A stretch of 64,000 bases of DNA from assembly GCA_025358155.1 (NCBI GenBank), contig JANYKR010000028.1, forward strand, positions 1-64,000, given 5' to 3'. The translations under genes were made by a program, and so were the position numbers. The notes beneath the pieces are model-generated. The model saw only the letters and a program-made list of their open reading frames with translations. It was not told where the DNA came from and did not search any database. Origin of the DNA: Betaproteobacteria bacterium. GTDB lineage: Bacteria; Pseudomonadota; Gammaproteobacteria; Burkholderiales; Burkholderiaceae_C. Shown here piece by piece: positions 25,980 to 35,889 of this stretch (positions are counted from its first letter, which is position 1; the number at the start of each line of letters is the position of its first letter).

Positions 25980-27308
25980 TCAGTGGCGGAACACGACGGG
26001 CATGCTGACGTCTTCGTCACTACCTTCGTTCATCCGGATCTCGTTTCGGCCCACCACCAAGTGGTGCACCTCGTCGGGGCCGTCGGCCAGGCGAAGCGTG
26101 CGCTGGGTCGAGTACATCCGGGCCAGCGGGGTCTTTTGCGACACGCCGAGCGCGCCGTGCATCTGGATCGCCTGGTCGATGATCTTGCAGACCTGCTCGG
26201 GCACCAGGGCCTTGACCATGTGCACCCAGATGCGGGCCTCTCGATTGCCCAGCACGTCCATCGCCTTGGCGGCTTTGAGCACCATCAGGCGCATCGCCTC
26301 GATCTCGATGCGGGCCCGGGAGATGATCTCGACGTTGCCGCCCAGCCAGACCAACTGCTTGCCAAAGGCCTGTCGCGACAGGCCGCGCGAGACCATCAGG
26401 TCGAGTGCCTTCTCGGCCTGGCCGATCGAGCGCATGCAGTGGTGGATGCGGCCCGGACCGAGACGCACCTGCGAGATCTCGAAACCACGGCCCTCGCCCA
26501 GCAGCATGTTGTCCTTGGGCACCCGCACATTGTCAAAGCGGATGTGCATGTGGCCGTGCGGCGCGTGGTCCTCGCCAAACACATGCATCGCGCCCTCGAT
26601 CACCACGCCGGGCGTGTCCTTGGGCACCAGGATCATCGACTGCTGCTTGTGCGGCGCCGCATCGGGGCTGGAGCGCACCATCGTGATCAGGATCTTGCAG
26701 CGCGGGCTGCCGGCGCCCGAGATGTAGTGCTTCTCGCCGTTGATGACCCATTCATCGCCCTCCAGCACCGCCGTGGTGGCGATGTTTTTGGCGTCTGACG
26801 AGGCGTGGTGCACCTCAGTCATCGCATAGGCCGAGCGGATCTCGCCGTTCAGCAAGGGCTTGAGCCAGCGCTCTTTTTGCGCCGGCGTACCAACCCGCTC
26901 CAGCACCTCCATGTTGCCAGTGTCAGGGGCCGAGCAGTTCATGCTCTCGCTGGCCAGCGGGTTCTTGCCCAGTTCCACCGCGATGTAGGCGTAGTCCAGA
27001 TTCGACAAGCCCTCGCCAGTGTCGGCGTCGGGCAGAAAGAAGTTCCACAGGCCCTCTTTCTTGGCCTGCTCCTTGGCGCCGTTGAGCACATCAAGCTGGC
27101 CAGGCGCGTAGGTCCAGCGGTCGGCGCCGCTGCGGCCTTCGCCGAGCGCCTCATATTTGACGCTCATCGGCTCGACGGTGTCCTTGATGAAGCGCTTGAC
27201 GTGCTCGTACAGCGGCATCGCCTTCTCGGACATGCGCAGGTCGTTGAGCGGGTCGTTCGGGCTCAGGGCAAAGGCAGACGCGGTCTTGGGGTTGGCGGGC
27301 TGGGTCAT
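25980..27308 (-). CDS. Acyl-CoA dehydrogenase family protein
   Basis: The 442-residue flavoprotein has the acyl-CoA dehydrogenase layout: N-terminal helical domain, beta domain with YAMTEVHHASSDAKNI and WVINGEKHYISGAG, and C-terminal helical domain with QAIQMHGALGVSQKTPLARM. It is longer at the N-terminus than short-chain dehydrogenases and resembles the FadE-like and LvaC-type group. In the lva system the LvaC homologue acts on 4-phosphoacyl-CoA made by the APH-type kinase. The ATG at 27308 is chosen because the upstream frame is not conserved-looking. It is divergent from the CoA-transferase gene, with 194 bp of shared upstream sequence. Confidence 0.88.
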   Translation of the reverse strand: MTQPANPKTASAFALSPNDPLNDLRMSEKAMPLYEHVKRFIKDTVEPMSVKYEALGEGRSGADRWTYAPGQLDVLNGAKEQAKKEGLWNFFLPDADTGEGLSNLDYAYIAVELGKNPLASESMNCSAPDTGNMEVLERVGTPAQKERWLKPLLNGEIRSAYAMTEVHHASSDAKNIATTAVLEGDEWVINGEKHYISGAGSPRCKILITMVRSSPDAAPHKQQSMILVPKDTPGVVIEGAMHVFGEDHAPHGHMHIRFDNVRVPKDNMLLGEGRGFEISQVRLGPGRIHHCMRSIGQAEKALDLMVSRGLSRQAFGKQLVWLGGNVEIISRARIEIEAMRLMVLKAAKAMDVLGNREARIWVHMVKALVPEQVCKIIDQAIQMHGALGVSQKTPLARMYSTQRTLRLADGPDEVHHLVVGRNEIRMNEGSDEDVSMPVVFRH

Positions 27309-27502
27309 GGCGGGTCGGTCTCCGTGGGATGGGCAAGGCAGGTGCCGACTGTGGCCTGGGTGACCCGGCTGCGCAGTCGTTCGGGCGACAGTGTCCCGTG
27401 TATGCCAACGCGAATCGACGGGCCGCCGCATGATGCGTTGCCTTGACCCGCCGGGCCTGCATGCGTGGGCCGGGCAGCGCCAGACCACTGGCCAGGAGAT
27501 TT

Positions 27503-28774
27503 ATGTCCGCCGAAGCCCGCCCTTTCGAGGGCCTGAAAGTTATTGATTGCGCCAGCTACATCGCGGGCCCGGCGGCCGCGACGATGCTGTCGGACTTTGG
27601 CGCCGATGTGATCAAGGTCGAGCCGCCCAGCGGTGACCCGCTGCGCACCATGTACCAACTGCCTGGCACGCCGCAGGCTGATCGCAATTACCCCTGGGAG
27701 CTGGACTCGCGCGACAAGCGCAGCTTGGCGCTCGACCTCAAACAAGCCGAGGCCCAGGCGGTGCTGCACAAACTGGTGGCGCAGGCCGACATCTTCATCA
27801 CCAATTTGCCGCTGCAGGTGCGGCGCCGCCTGGCACTGGACCACGACACCCTGCTGCCGCTGAACCCGCGCCTGGTCTACGCCTCGCTAACCGCCTATGG
27901 CGAAACCGGGCCCGAGGCCGACAAGGCCGGCTTTGATGTCACCGCCTACTGGGCCCGGTCCGGCCTGATGGACCTGGTGCGCTCGGACGAGACCTCGGCG
28001 CCATCGCGCCCGGTCGCCGGCATGGGCGACCACCCCAGCGCGGTGACGCTGTTTGCCGCCATCACCACCGCGCTGTACCGGCGCGAGCGCACCGGCCGGG
28101 GCGGGCTGGTCGGCACCTCGCTGCTGGGCAACGGGCTGTGGGCCAACAGCGTGCAGGTGCAGGCGCAGCTGAGCGGCGTGGTCTATCCGCCGCGCCCGCC
28201 GCGTGAGCGCGCGCCCAACGCGCTCAACAACATCTACCGCTGCCAGGACGGCCGCTGGCTCAACCTGATCGTGCTCAACGAGACCCGCCACTGGCCTGCA
28301 CTGATGCAGGTGCTGGGCCATGCCGAGCTGGTCGATGACAGCCGCTTTGCCACGGTGGCGCTGCGTGCAGCGCACAGCGCGCAACTGGTGCACTTGTTCG
28401 ACCGCTGCTTTGCCGGCTTTGACCTGGCCCACTGGCGGACCCGACTGGATGCGGCCGGCATCACCTTCGGGCTGATCGCCACGCTGGCCGACATCCCCGG
28501 CGATGCGCAGATGCAAGCCGCAGGCGCGCTGGTGGCGTCGGCCCACGGTGCGGGCTGGACGGTGGCCAACCCGGTGCAGCTCGCCGGCGTCAGCCCGCGT
28601 GCGCCCGGGCCGGCGCCCGGCCTGGGCCAGCACAGCAGCGCAGTGCTGCGGGAGGCGGGCTACAGCCTCGACCAGATCCGACAGCTTCGCGCCAGCGGTG
28701 CGGTGGTCTGCGCTGATCCTGACCCCCCGCACCCCGATGACACCGGAACGCCCGCATCCCACCGCAAGCCCTGA
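27503..28774 (+). CDS. Class III CoA-transferase (CaiB/BaiF family)
   Basis: The 423-residue protein has the family III start VIDCASYIAGPAAATMLSDF and ADVIKVEPPSGDPLR. The catalytic Asp is probably the one in VAGMGDHPSAV. Members move CoA between carboxylic acids, often to activate a substrate entering a catabolic path. AGGAG lies 5 bp before the ATG. The C-terminal 25 residues are a Pro/Asp/His-rich tail. It is the first of three same-strand genes (CoA-transferase, amidohydrolase, enoyl-CoA hydratase). Confidence 0.85.
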   Translation: MSAEARPFEGLKVIDCASYIAGPAAATMLSDFGADVIKVEPPSGDPLRTMYQLPGTPQADRNYPWELDSRDKRSLALDLKQAEAQAVLHKLVAQADIFITNLPLQVRRRLALDHDTLLPLNPRLVYASLTAYGETGPEADKAGFDVTAYWARSGLMDLVRSDETSAPSRPVAGMGDHPSAVTLFAAITTALYRRERTGRGGLVGTSLLGNGLWANSVQVQAQLSGVVYPPRPPRERAPNALNNIYRCQDGRWLNLIVLNETRHWPALMQVLGHAELVDDSRFATVALRAAHSAQLVHLFDRCFAGFDLAHWRTRLDAAGITFGLIATLADIPGDAQMQAAGALVASAHGAGWTVANPVQLAGVSPRAPGPAPGLGQHSSAVLREAGYSLDQIRQLRASGAVVCADPDPPHPDDTGTPASHRKP

Positions 28775-28821
28775 CCCTGACCTTGACCCTGTCACTGCCC
28801 CTGAACCAAGGAGCCCCTCGC

Positions 28822-30012
28822 ATGACTTACGCCCAAGGCCGCCTGATCCACGACGCCGACAGCCATCTGATGGAGCTGGACGACTGCCTGGACCCGTATT
28901 TCGACCCCGGGCTGCTGGCCCGTTTCCACGCCAGCCCCGGCTACCGTGCCGCACTGGCGCGCAATCTGCGCCCCGGCAGGTCTCGCGAGGCGCATGCCGA
29001 CCCGGCCTTTCGCCAAGGGGTGGCCGCCAACCTGATGCTGCGCAAGAACCACGAGGCCCACGGCGCCTTCATCCCTGCCGACCGGCCGCATGCGCTGGAC
29101 CTGATGGGCTTTACCAGCCAGCTGGTGTTCACCACCTTTTGCCTGGGCAACTTCGGGCTGGATTCGGCGGACGACCCGACACTGGCCTACGCTGCAGCCC
29201 AGGCCCACAACCGCATGATGACCGACTTCTGCAGCGTTGACCGCCGCCTGCTGGCCACCGCCTTTGTGCCGCTGCAAGACTTCGCGCTCGCGGACCGCTG
29301 TGCGAAGGAGGCGATCAGGCTCGGCGCCAAGGCGCTGATGGTGCCGTCGAGTTGCCCACGCCATCACGGCCCCAGCCATGTCGGCCTGGACGCAGTCTGG
29401 GCCCAGGCGCAGGAGGCCGGCATCCCGGTGCTGTTTCACGTCGGCGGCGAGGACAAGCTCAACCCGGTCTACAAGCAAAACGGCCTGCCCGCCGTTCCCG
29501 ACTTTCATGGCGGTGACGACAACTTCACCGCCGTCAGCTACATGCCGATCCCGAATGCGGTGATGCAGACCCTGGCCACGCTGATTTTCGACGGCGTGTT
29601 CGACCGCTTCCCGCGCCTGAAATGGGGCGCGATCGAGCTGGGTGCGTCCTGGCTGCCGGGCTGGATGCGGGCGATGGACTCGGCGGCGATGGCCTTCATG
29701 CGCAACGAGACGCGGCTGCAAAACCTCTCCGCCAAGCCGAGCGAGCTGGTGCAGCGCCAGCTGCGTGTCACGCCCTATCCGCACGAGGATGCAGGCTGGA
29801 TCGTGGCCCAGGCCGGCCCCGATGTGGCGCTGTTTTCGTCCGACTACCCGCATGTGGAGGGTGGCCGGCATCCGCTCAAGCGCTTTGATGAATCGCTGCA
29901 GGGCTGCTCGCCGGGCGCCGTGCAGCGTTTTTACTCAGGCAACTTCATCGACCTGATGGGCAACGGCCTGGCGCCCGAGCTGCGGCGCCCGGCGTCGCTG
30001 CTGGCTGCTTGA
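28822..30012 (+). CDS. Amidohydrolase-2 family metal-dependent hydrolase/decarboxylase
   Basis: The 396-residue TIM-barrel protein begins IHDADSHLMEL, an altered HxH metal motif (DxH). Other ligand candidates are FHVGGEDK, GAIELGASWLPGWM and the terminal Asp in FSSDYPHVEGG. The family includes aromatic-acid decarboxylases (ACMSD type) and ring or ester hydrolases, so hydrolysis and decarboxylation are both possible. AAGGAG precedes the ATG at 28822; an upstream in-frame TTG/GTG start is less likely. It sits between CoA-transferase and enoyl-CoA hydratase genes. Confidence 0.8.
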   Translation: MTYAQGRLIHDADSHLMELDDCLDPYFDPGLLARFHASPGYRAALARNLRPGRSREAHADPAFRQGVAANLMLRKNHEAHGAFIPADRPHALDLMGFTSQLVFTTFCLGNFGLDSADDPTLAYAAAQAHNRMMTDFCSVDRRLLATAFVPLQDFALADRCAKEAIRLGAKALMVPSSCPRHHGPSHVGLDAVWAQAQEAGIPVLFHVGGEDKLNPVYKQNGLPAVPDFHGGDDNFTAVSYMPIPNAVMQTLATLIFDGVFDRFPRLKWGAIELGASWLPGWMRAMDSAAMAFMRNETRLQNLSAKPSELVQRQLRVTPYPHEDAGWIVAQAGPDVALFSSDYPHVEGGRHPLKRFDESLQGCSPGAVQRFYSGNFIDLMGNGLAPELRRPASLLAA

Positions 30013-30090
30013 CAGCGCCCTGCGTCCGCCCCAGCACGGCCGCCTCATCCGATCACAGCCCCCAAAGCCCCTCACCCGGAGACCTGCAAG

Positions 30091-30975
30091 ATGGCCCTGC
30101 CCCCACTGCAAACCCTGCTCTACGCCGTTGAAGACGGCATCGCGACGGTCACGTTGAATCGGCCCGAGAAGCTCAACGCCTTCACCCCCCAGATGCGCGA
30201 CGAGCTGGTGGCGGTGTTTGATGAAACCGATGCCGACGACGCGGTGCGGGTGGTGATCATCACCGGCGCCGGCCGGGCGTTTTGCGCCGGCGCCGACCTG
30301 TCCTCGGGCGGCAAGACCTTCGATTACGCCGCCCGCGGCGAGGCGGCCCGCGACGCCTACAAGGTGGGCGATGTCTACCGCGACGGCGGCGGCATCACCA
30401 CGCTGCGCATCTTCAAAAGCCTCAAGCCGGTGATCGGCGCGATCAACGGCGCAGCAGTCGGCATCGGCGTGACGATGCAGATGCCGATGGACATCCGCAT
30501 GGCCTCGACCGACGCCCGCTTCGGCTTTGTATTCGCCAAACGCGGCATCACGCCCGAAGCCGCGTCGTCGTGGTTCCTGACCAAGCTGGTGGGCATGCAG
30601 ACCGCGCTGGAGTGGTGTTTCACCGGCCGGGTGTTCGGCGCCCAGGAGGCGCTGAACCGCGGCCTGGTGCGCAGCCTGCACGCCCCGGCCGAGCTGATGC
30701 CGGCGGCGCGAGCGCTGGCGCGCGAGATTGCCGACAACACCGCGCCGGTGTCGGTGGCGCTGACCCGGCAGCTGTTGTGGCACATGGCCGGCGCTGCGCA
30801 CCCGATGGCGGCGCACCGCATCGACAGCCGGGCGATCCAGTCGCGCGGCCAGTCGGCCGATGCGCGCGAAGGTGTCAGCTCGTTTCTGGAAAAACGCCAG
30901 CCGGTCTACCCGAACAAGGTCTCGACCGACATGCCGGCATTCTTCCCGTGGTGGGACGAGCCGCCGTTCGAGTAG
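30091..30975 (+). CDS. Enoyl-CoA hydratase
   Basis: The 294-residue crotonase-fold protein has TLNRPEKLNAFTPQM, oxyanion-hole GAGRAFCAGADLSSGG and NGAAVGIGVTMQMPMDIRMA, and catalytic loop KRGITPEAASSWFL with a Glu. The C-terminal helix EGVSSFLEKRQPVYPNK is typical. Compared with the first hydratase (Asp in its loop), this one looks like a true hydratase. GGAGACC lies upstream of the ATG, 78 bp after the amidohydrolase. Confidence 0.88.
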   Translation: MALPPLQTLLYAVEDGIATVTLNRPEKLNAFTPQMRDELVAVFDETDADDAVRVVIITGAGRAFCAGADLSSGGKTFDYAARGEAARDAYKVGDVYRDGGGITTLRIFKSLKPVIGAINGAAVGIGVTMQMPMDIRMASTDARFGFVFAKRGITPEAASSWFLTKLVGMQTALEWCFTGRVFGAQEALNRGLVRSLHAPAELMPAARALAREIADNTAPVSVALTRQLLWHMAGAAHPMAAHRIDSRAIQSRGQSADAREGVSSFLEKRQPVYPNKVSTDMPAFFPWWDEPPFE

Positions 30976-31044
30976 AGGGCCGCCCGCCCAGCCGCCGCGC
31001 CGCGGCGGTGGCCCGGCGGTGGCCTGGCGCTTACGGGCCGCAGA

Positions 31045-32073
31045 CTACAGCCGGTACACCCGCGCGGCAGTGTCGTAAAACATGGCCTGCTGCTCGTCCG
31101 CCGAGTAGCGCGCCGCGATGCTTTTCATCGCATTCCAGTACACCGTGTACGACAGCGAGCGCTTGTCGACCGGAAAGTTGCTCTCGAACATGCAGCGCGA
31201 TGGCCCGAAGCACTCGATGGCGTGGTGGTAGTAGCGCGCCTGCGCCGCCACCAGCTCGTCCGAGCTGGCCGGCCGGTCGCGCAGGTTCCAGCCAAAGCCG
31301 TTGTCGGGCATCGCCAGGCCACCCAGCTTGGCCACCACATTGGGGAATTGGGCTATGGCCGCGATGTCATGCCGCCAGGCCTCGAAGATGGCCTCGCGCT
31401 GCCCAGCGTAGCGGCCGACGCCCAGCGGCGTGCCAAAGTGGTCCAGCACCAGCGTCGTGCCGGGCACGGCACCCGCCAAGTCGGCAAAAGCGGCGTTCTG
31501 GTGGTGGTAATGCCAGGTGTCGTAGGTGTAGCCCAGCGCGCCCAGCAGCGCCACGCCACGGCGAAAGTCCGCGTCGGCATACAGACCCTCGGCGCCTCGG
31601 CCGGGGATGCTCAGCGCCTCGGGGTTGGCGTCGCGTGCGCCGGCGTGGCGGATGCCGCGAAACAGGCCTTGGGCTGCTGCCTCGTGTGCGGCCAGCACCT
31701 CGCGCAGTGTGGCATCGGGCAGCCGCAGATCGGCATGGCCGACAAAACCGGCGATCAGCGCGCCTCCGCCGCCGTCACGCGCAGCACGGGCAATGCGCGC
31801 CACAAACTCGGTCTCGCCGATGGGTTTGAGGTGCTCGGGGCCGCCCTCGTGGTAGCAGGCGCGGCACTCGATGAACACGGTTTTTTCGATCCGGTGGCCG
31901 GCGCCGGTGTCGGCCCACAAATCCGCCAGCAGGTAGGGCGTGCGGCCCAGGGTGTCGGTCCACAGGTGGTGGTGCGGGTCGATGATCGGTCGACCGGGGT
32001 CGATCACGGCTTCAGAAACCTGGGCCAGCCAGGCGTTGCTGCCGGGGGCGATGGTGGCGGTGGGGATGACCAT
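31045..32073 (-). CDS. Amidohydrolase-2 family protein
   Basis: The 342-residue TIM-barrel hydrolase has the metal motif IIDPHHHLW, then FIECRACYHEGGPEHLKPIG and VLDHFGTPLG and ESNFPVDKRSL near the C-terminus, a pattern seen in lactonase-like amidohydrolase-2 members acting on cyclic or sugar lactones. AAGGAGA precedes the ATG at 32073; the longer frame to 32118 lacks a ribosome site. It is unlike the other amidohydrolase in this region and is not a recent duplicate. Confidence 0.8.
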   Translation of the reverse strand: MVIPTATIAPGSNAWLAQVSEAVIDPGRPIIDPHHHLWTDTLGRTPYLLADLWADTGAGHRIEKTVFIECRACYHEGGPEHLKPIGETEFVARIARAARDGGGGALIAGFVGHADLRLPDATLREVLAAHEAAAQGLFRGIRHAGARDANPEALSIPGRGAEGLYADADFRRGVALLGALGYTYDTWHYHHQNAAFADLAGAVPGTTLVLDHFGTPLGVGRYAGQREAIFEAWRHDIAAIAQFPNVVAKLGGLAMPDNGFGWNLRDRPASSDELVAAQARYYHHAIECFGPSRCMFESNFPVDKRSLSYTVYWNAMKSIAARYSADEQQAMFYDTAARVYRL

Positions 32074-32123
32074 GGCGTCTCCTTGAGGGGGTGGGGGAAA
32101 GGCGTGGGACTGGAGCAAGCCGG

Positions 32124-33536
32124 CTACTCGCCGACATGCACCTCTTCAAGCGGGGCGGTGACCTCGGCCAGCATCAGACCACGTTCGCGCCAGCGGCCCC
32201 AGCGGTAGTAGGCCAGCGCCAACAGCGCCGAGGTGATGGAACCAAACGGAAAACTCCACCAGATCGCCGCCTCGCCCAGCAGCGGCCGCAGCAGCAGCGC
32301 AAACGGCACCCGGAAGACCCACATCGTCAGGCCGAAGATCAGCATCGGCGCCAGCATCGCACCATTGCCCCGCATGATGGCAAACAGCCCCATGCTGGCG
32401 GACAGCGCGATCCAGCCCCACAGCGCCACCAGGTTGATGCGCCAGGCTTGCTCCAGCACCGCGCCGCCGGCCGGGATGAACAGCCGCAGCGGCAGGTCGC
32501 CCAGCGCGTAGACGCCGGCTGTTGCGGTGCAGGCGATCAAGAAGCTCATGCTGCAACCGCGCAGCGCGATCTTCTCGACCCGCGGCCAGTGGCCGGCGCC
32601 GATGTTCATCGCCGCCATCGCCGACATCGACATCGCCAGTGCGTTGGACGGCATCTGTACAAACACCCAGAGTTGCGCCGCACCGCTGTAGGCCGCTGCG
32701 GTGGCTGCGCCGTAGCCGTTGACCATGCTCAGCAGCGTGAAGTACGAGCCTTGCACCAACAGCGTTTCCAGCGCCATCGGCAAACCACGGCGCACCAGCA
32801 GCGACAGCAGCGCGGGGTCGGGCCGCAGATGGCGCAAATCATCGCCGTGCAAGGCAATCGGCAGACGCTGGGTGTAGACAAACACCACCAGCGCGCCCAG
32901 CGCCGCCGCGTTGGCCAGCAGGTTGCCCAGGCCCAGGCCAGCGATACCCAGGCGCGGCAGGCCCAGGCTGCCAGTGATCAGCAGCGGCCCCAGCAGCAAC
33001 GACAGCGAGATCCACAGCAGCGTGAACTTGAACGGCGTCTTTGAGTCGCCGGTGCCGCGCATCACCATGGTCATCACCAGGTAGGTGAAGATGCTGGGCA
33101 TGGACAGGCAGGTCCAGCGCAGGTGCACGGTGGTGAATTCGCGGGCGGGCTCGGGAGTGCCGATCCAGCCGACCAGCGCGGGTGTGAGCAGCCAGCCGGC
33201 CACCGCCACCGCCACCGAAAACACCATCACGAAAGCCAGCGCCGAGCCCACCACCCGCTTGACCGCCGGCACGTCGCCCGCACCCAGCGATTGGCCGATG
33301 GCCACGGCGGCCGCCGTGCCGATGCCCATGGCCGCACCCATCATCATGTAGAGGATCACGCTGGCGGTGGCCACTGCCGTCAGGGCGTTGGCGCCCAGGC
33401 TCTGGCCGACCCAGATGGCGCCCCAGGTGCCGGCCAGCGAATGCAAAAAGTTGGTGGCCAGCAGAGGCAACGCAAAGCGCAGCAGCGTGGGCGTGATCGG
33501 CCCCTCGGTGAAGCGGCTGGCGTGGGCGGCGCTCAT
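32124..33536 (-). CDS. MATE-family efflux transporter
   Basis: The 470-residue membrane protein has about twelve helices in two homologous halves (N-half from FALPLLATNFLHSLAG, C-half from GLPMALETLLVQGSYF). The NorM/DinF-type pattern includes VGQSLGANALTAVATA. These are Na+ or H+ antiporters exporting organic cations or metabolites. Lying directly upstream of the amidohydrolase on the same strand (50 bp gap), it may export a product or intermediate of that enzyme. Confidence 0.85.
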   Translation of the reverse strand: MSAAHASRFTEGPITPTLLRFALPLLATNFLHSLAGTWGAIWVGQSLGANALTAVATASVILYMMMGAAMGIGTAAAVAIGQSLGAGDVPAVKRVVGSALAFVMVFSVAVAVAGWLLTPALVGWIGTPEPAREFTTVHLRWTCLSMPSIFTYLVMTMVMRGTGDSKTPFKFTLLWISLSLLLGPLLITGSLGLPRLGIAGLGLGNLLANAAALGALVVFVYTQRLPIALHGDDLRHLRPDPALLSLLVRRGLPMALETLLVQGSYFTLLSMVNGYGAATAAAYSGAAQLWVFVQMPSNALAMSMSAMAAMNIGAGHWPRVEKIALRGCSMSFLIACTATAGVYALGDLPLRLFIPAGGAVLEQAWRINLVALWGWIALSASMGLFAIMRGNGAMLAPMLIFGLTMWVFRVPFALLLRPLLGEAAIWWSFPFGSITSALLALAYYRWGRWRERGLMLAEVTAPLEEVHVGE

Positions 33537-33581
33537 CAGATCAAGCTCGCCGGTGGTTGCGCAGGCGGCGGCTGGCGCCGA

Positions 33582-34466
33582 TCAGCTGAAATTGAAGCTG
33601 GCGTTGGACACCACGGTCCGCTCGCCCACCCGGGCGTCAAACAGCACCCGGCCGGGGCCGTCTTGCCAGGCCCGCACCTGCAAGCGGTCGCCCGGGAAGA
33701 CCGGTGCCGAAAACCGCGCCGCCAGCGACCCGAAGCGCGCCGGGTCGCCGCCGCACAGCGCGCCCAGCAGCATTTGCCCGCAGTGGCCGTAGGTGCACAG
33801 GCCGTGCAGGATCGGCGCATCAAAACCGCCAAAGCGCGCTGCGGCCGGGTCGATGTGCAGCGGGTTGTAGTCGCCCGACAGGCGGTAGAGCTGGGCCTGG
33901 TTGGCAGCAATCGCTGCGGCCACTTCGACATCCGGCGCCCGCTCGGGCGGGCTGGACTTGGCGGATCGGCTGAGGCCACAGCCCTCGAAAGGCTCGATGT
34001 CGCCAATCGTCGCCACGCCGCGCTGAAAGATGCCGGTGGAAATAAGCACACAGGCCTGGCCGTTGGCGTCGGTCACCTCGGTCTCGAACTCGGTGAAGGC
34101 ACTGCCCTTGCCACGCGGGTACACCGCCAGCAGGCGTGAGCGGGCCTGCACCGTGACCGTGGAGGAGCCCGGCACCGGCAGCGGCGCCAACTGCTCGATC
34201 CGGCGTTCGGCGTCGATGGTCAACGGGCCGGGCGACTGCGGCAGTGCTGAGCGGTCGATCACCAGCCCGGCGCCGCCCCAGCGGATTGCAAAGGTGGGCA
34301 ACACCGCAAACTGCGGGTGCTGCTCGTAGACAAACCGCAGGTGGCTGGCGCCCACGCCCACTGCGTACAGCAGCACGTCGCGCTGGTCGTAGCGGATGGG
34401 CACGGCCTCGCCCCAGGGGCCAGGTTGGTGGTTGACCAGCAGCGCGCCAGGGTTGAAGGTGGCCAT
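33582..34466 (-). CDS. MaoC-family (R)-enoyl-CoA hydratase
   Basis: The 294-residue protein has two hot-dog halves, as in hydratase 2 of bifunctional peroxisomal enzymes. The active-site motif is LSGDYNPLHID followed by ILHGLCTYG, with catalytic Asp and His. The N-terminal half has IRYDQRDVLLYAVGVGA. It hydrates trans-2-enoyl-CoA to the (R)-3-hydroxy form. It precedes the MATE gene by 45 bp and follows the VWA gene by 64 bp, all on the minus strand. Confidence 0.87.
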   Translation of the reverse strand: MATFNPGALLVNHQPGPWGEAVPIRYDQRDVLLYAVGVGASHLRFVYEQHPQFAVLPTFAIRWGGAGLVIDRSALPQSPGPLTIDAERRIEQLAPLPVPGSSTVTVQARSRLLAVYPRGKGSAFTEFETEVTDANGQACVLISTGIFQRGVATIGDIEPFEGCGLSRSAKSSPPERAPDVEVAAAIAANQAQLYRLSGDYNPLHIDPAAARFGGFDAPILHGLCTYGHCGQMLLGALCGGDPARFGSLAARFSAPVFPGDRLQVRAWQDGPGRVLFDARVGERTVVSNASFNFS

Positions 34467-34530
34467 GGGGGTTCTCGTCTTGTCGGGTTGGAATCAGGGG
34501 GACCGCCGGCTCAGGGCCGGGGCGCAGGTC

Positions 34531-35889
34531 TCAGCCATAGGCCGACAGCGCCTCGTCTATCGCTTGCTCGAGGTCGGTGGCGGTGGCGCAGTGGCTGACA
34601 TGGGTGCAAAACGGCCGAAAACGCAGCATCTCGCTGTCGCCGCTGCCCCAGCGGCCCGCCGGTTCCGGGCACAGCCAGACCACCCGCTTGGCGCGGTCGG
34701 CCAGCTCGGCAAACAAGTCCAGCCGGGGGTCGCTGTGGTTGGACCGGCCGTCGCCCAGCACCAGCACGGTGGTGCGGCGGTCGATGCAGTCCCAGTGGTG
34801 TTCACGCAGGTCAACCAGGGCCTGGCCGTAGTCGGTAGCGCCGCCGCCCACCTCGCTGAGGATCAGCGCCATCGCCTCGTCAAACGGCAAGGACTCCAGC
34901 GGTGCGGCCACGTCCTTGAGTGCGTGTGAAAACGCAAAGCTGCGCAGATCGGCCACCGTGCCTTGCAGCGCGTACAAGAACAACAGCAAAAAACGCACAT
35001 GGGCCGAGACCGAGCCCGACACGTCGCAAATCACCACGATCCTCGGCTTGTCACGCCGCCGGTGCTTGAAATGCAGCTCCACCGGCACGCTGTCGTGCCC
35101 GGCGTTGGCGCGCAGCGTGCGCCGAAAGTCCAGTTGGCCGCGCAGCAGCACCCGGCGCCGGCGCGAGTGCCGGGCCGCCAGGCGCTTGGCCATGCGCGCC
35201 ACCGCCGTCTTCATGCGGTCCATGTCGGGCGGGCTCAAACGTCCCAGCGGGCGCTGCACTGCCACGTCTGTCATGAACGCCTCGGTGGCCGGCCGGCCGA
35301 ACAGCTCGAAACGCTGCTCGACCAGCGCCCGCACCTGGCGCTGCAGCCGGTCGCGGCCCGCGCCCAACCGGGCGGCCTCGGCGCTGGCCGCCTCAGCGGC
35401 GCCGCCGGCAGCGGCTTGTTGCAGCCGGGCCTCCAGCGCGGCGATGCCCAGCGCCTCCAGCGTGCGGCGTGTGAGGTAGGCGATTTGGGATGAAAACCGG
35501 ATGTCATCGACCCCCACCGACTGCGCCGCCCGCATCAGCGCAGCGGCCGACTGGCCTGGCGAAATGCCCTCGGCCAGGTCCAGCAGCGCGTCCACCTCAG
35601 GGGGACCGGTGCGCGGCCCGGGTACGTCTCCTGCCGCTTGGGCAGATTCGGCCTGCTGGGCGTCCGCCATGTCGGCCGGCAGGCTGAAATACTGCTCGAA
35701 CACCCGCTCGCAGATCAGCTTTTCGTCCTGGGATTTGGCCAGCGCCACCGCCAATGAGGCCTTGAGCGTCTCGCGGTCAGCAAAGCCCACCAGCGCCATT
35801 GCGCGGGCGGCGTCTAGCGTCTCGGCGGTGGACGCGTCAGCGCCGGCCGCACGCAGCGCCCGCACAAAGCCCGTCAACGTGCGCTCCAT
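34531..35889 (-). CDS. CoxE-like VWA-domain protein
   Basis: The 452-residue protein has a helical N-terminal part, an Arg-rich middle and a C-terminal von Willebrand A domain with MIDAS motif DVSGS at 289-293, then GGGATDYG and LGDGRSNHSDPR. These proteins pair with MoxR AAA+ ATPases and are thought to act as chaperones that insert metals or mature enzymes, as CoxD/CoxE do for the molybdenum CO dehydrogenase. The start overlaps the stop of the moxR gene (TGATG). The client is unknown. Confidence 0.82.
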   Translation of the reverse strand: MERTLTGFVRALRAAGADASTAETLDAARAMALVGFADRETLKASLAVALAKSQDEKLICERVFEQYFSLPADMADAQQAESAQAAGDVPGPRTGPPEVDALLDLAEGISPGQSAAALMRAAQSVGVDDIRFSSQIAYLTRRTLEALGIAALEARLQQAAAGGAAEAASAEAARLGAGRDRLQRQVRALVEQRFELFGRPATEAFMTDVAVQRPLGRLSPPDMDRMKTAVARMAKRLAARHSRRRRVLLRGQLDFRRTLRANAGHDSVPVELHFKHRRRDKPRIVVICDVSGSVSAHVRFLLLFLYALQGTVADLRSFAFSHALKDVAAPLESLPFDEAMALILSEVGGGATDYGQALVDLREHHWDCIDRRTTVLVLGDGRSNHSDPRLDLFAELADRAKRVVWLCPEPAGRWGSGDSEMLRFRPFCTHVSHCATATDLEQAIDEALSAYG

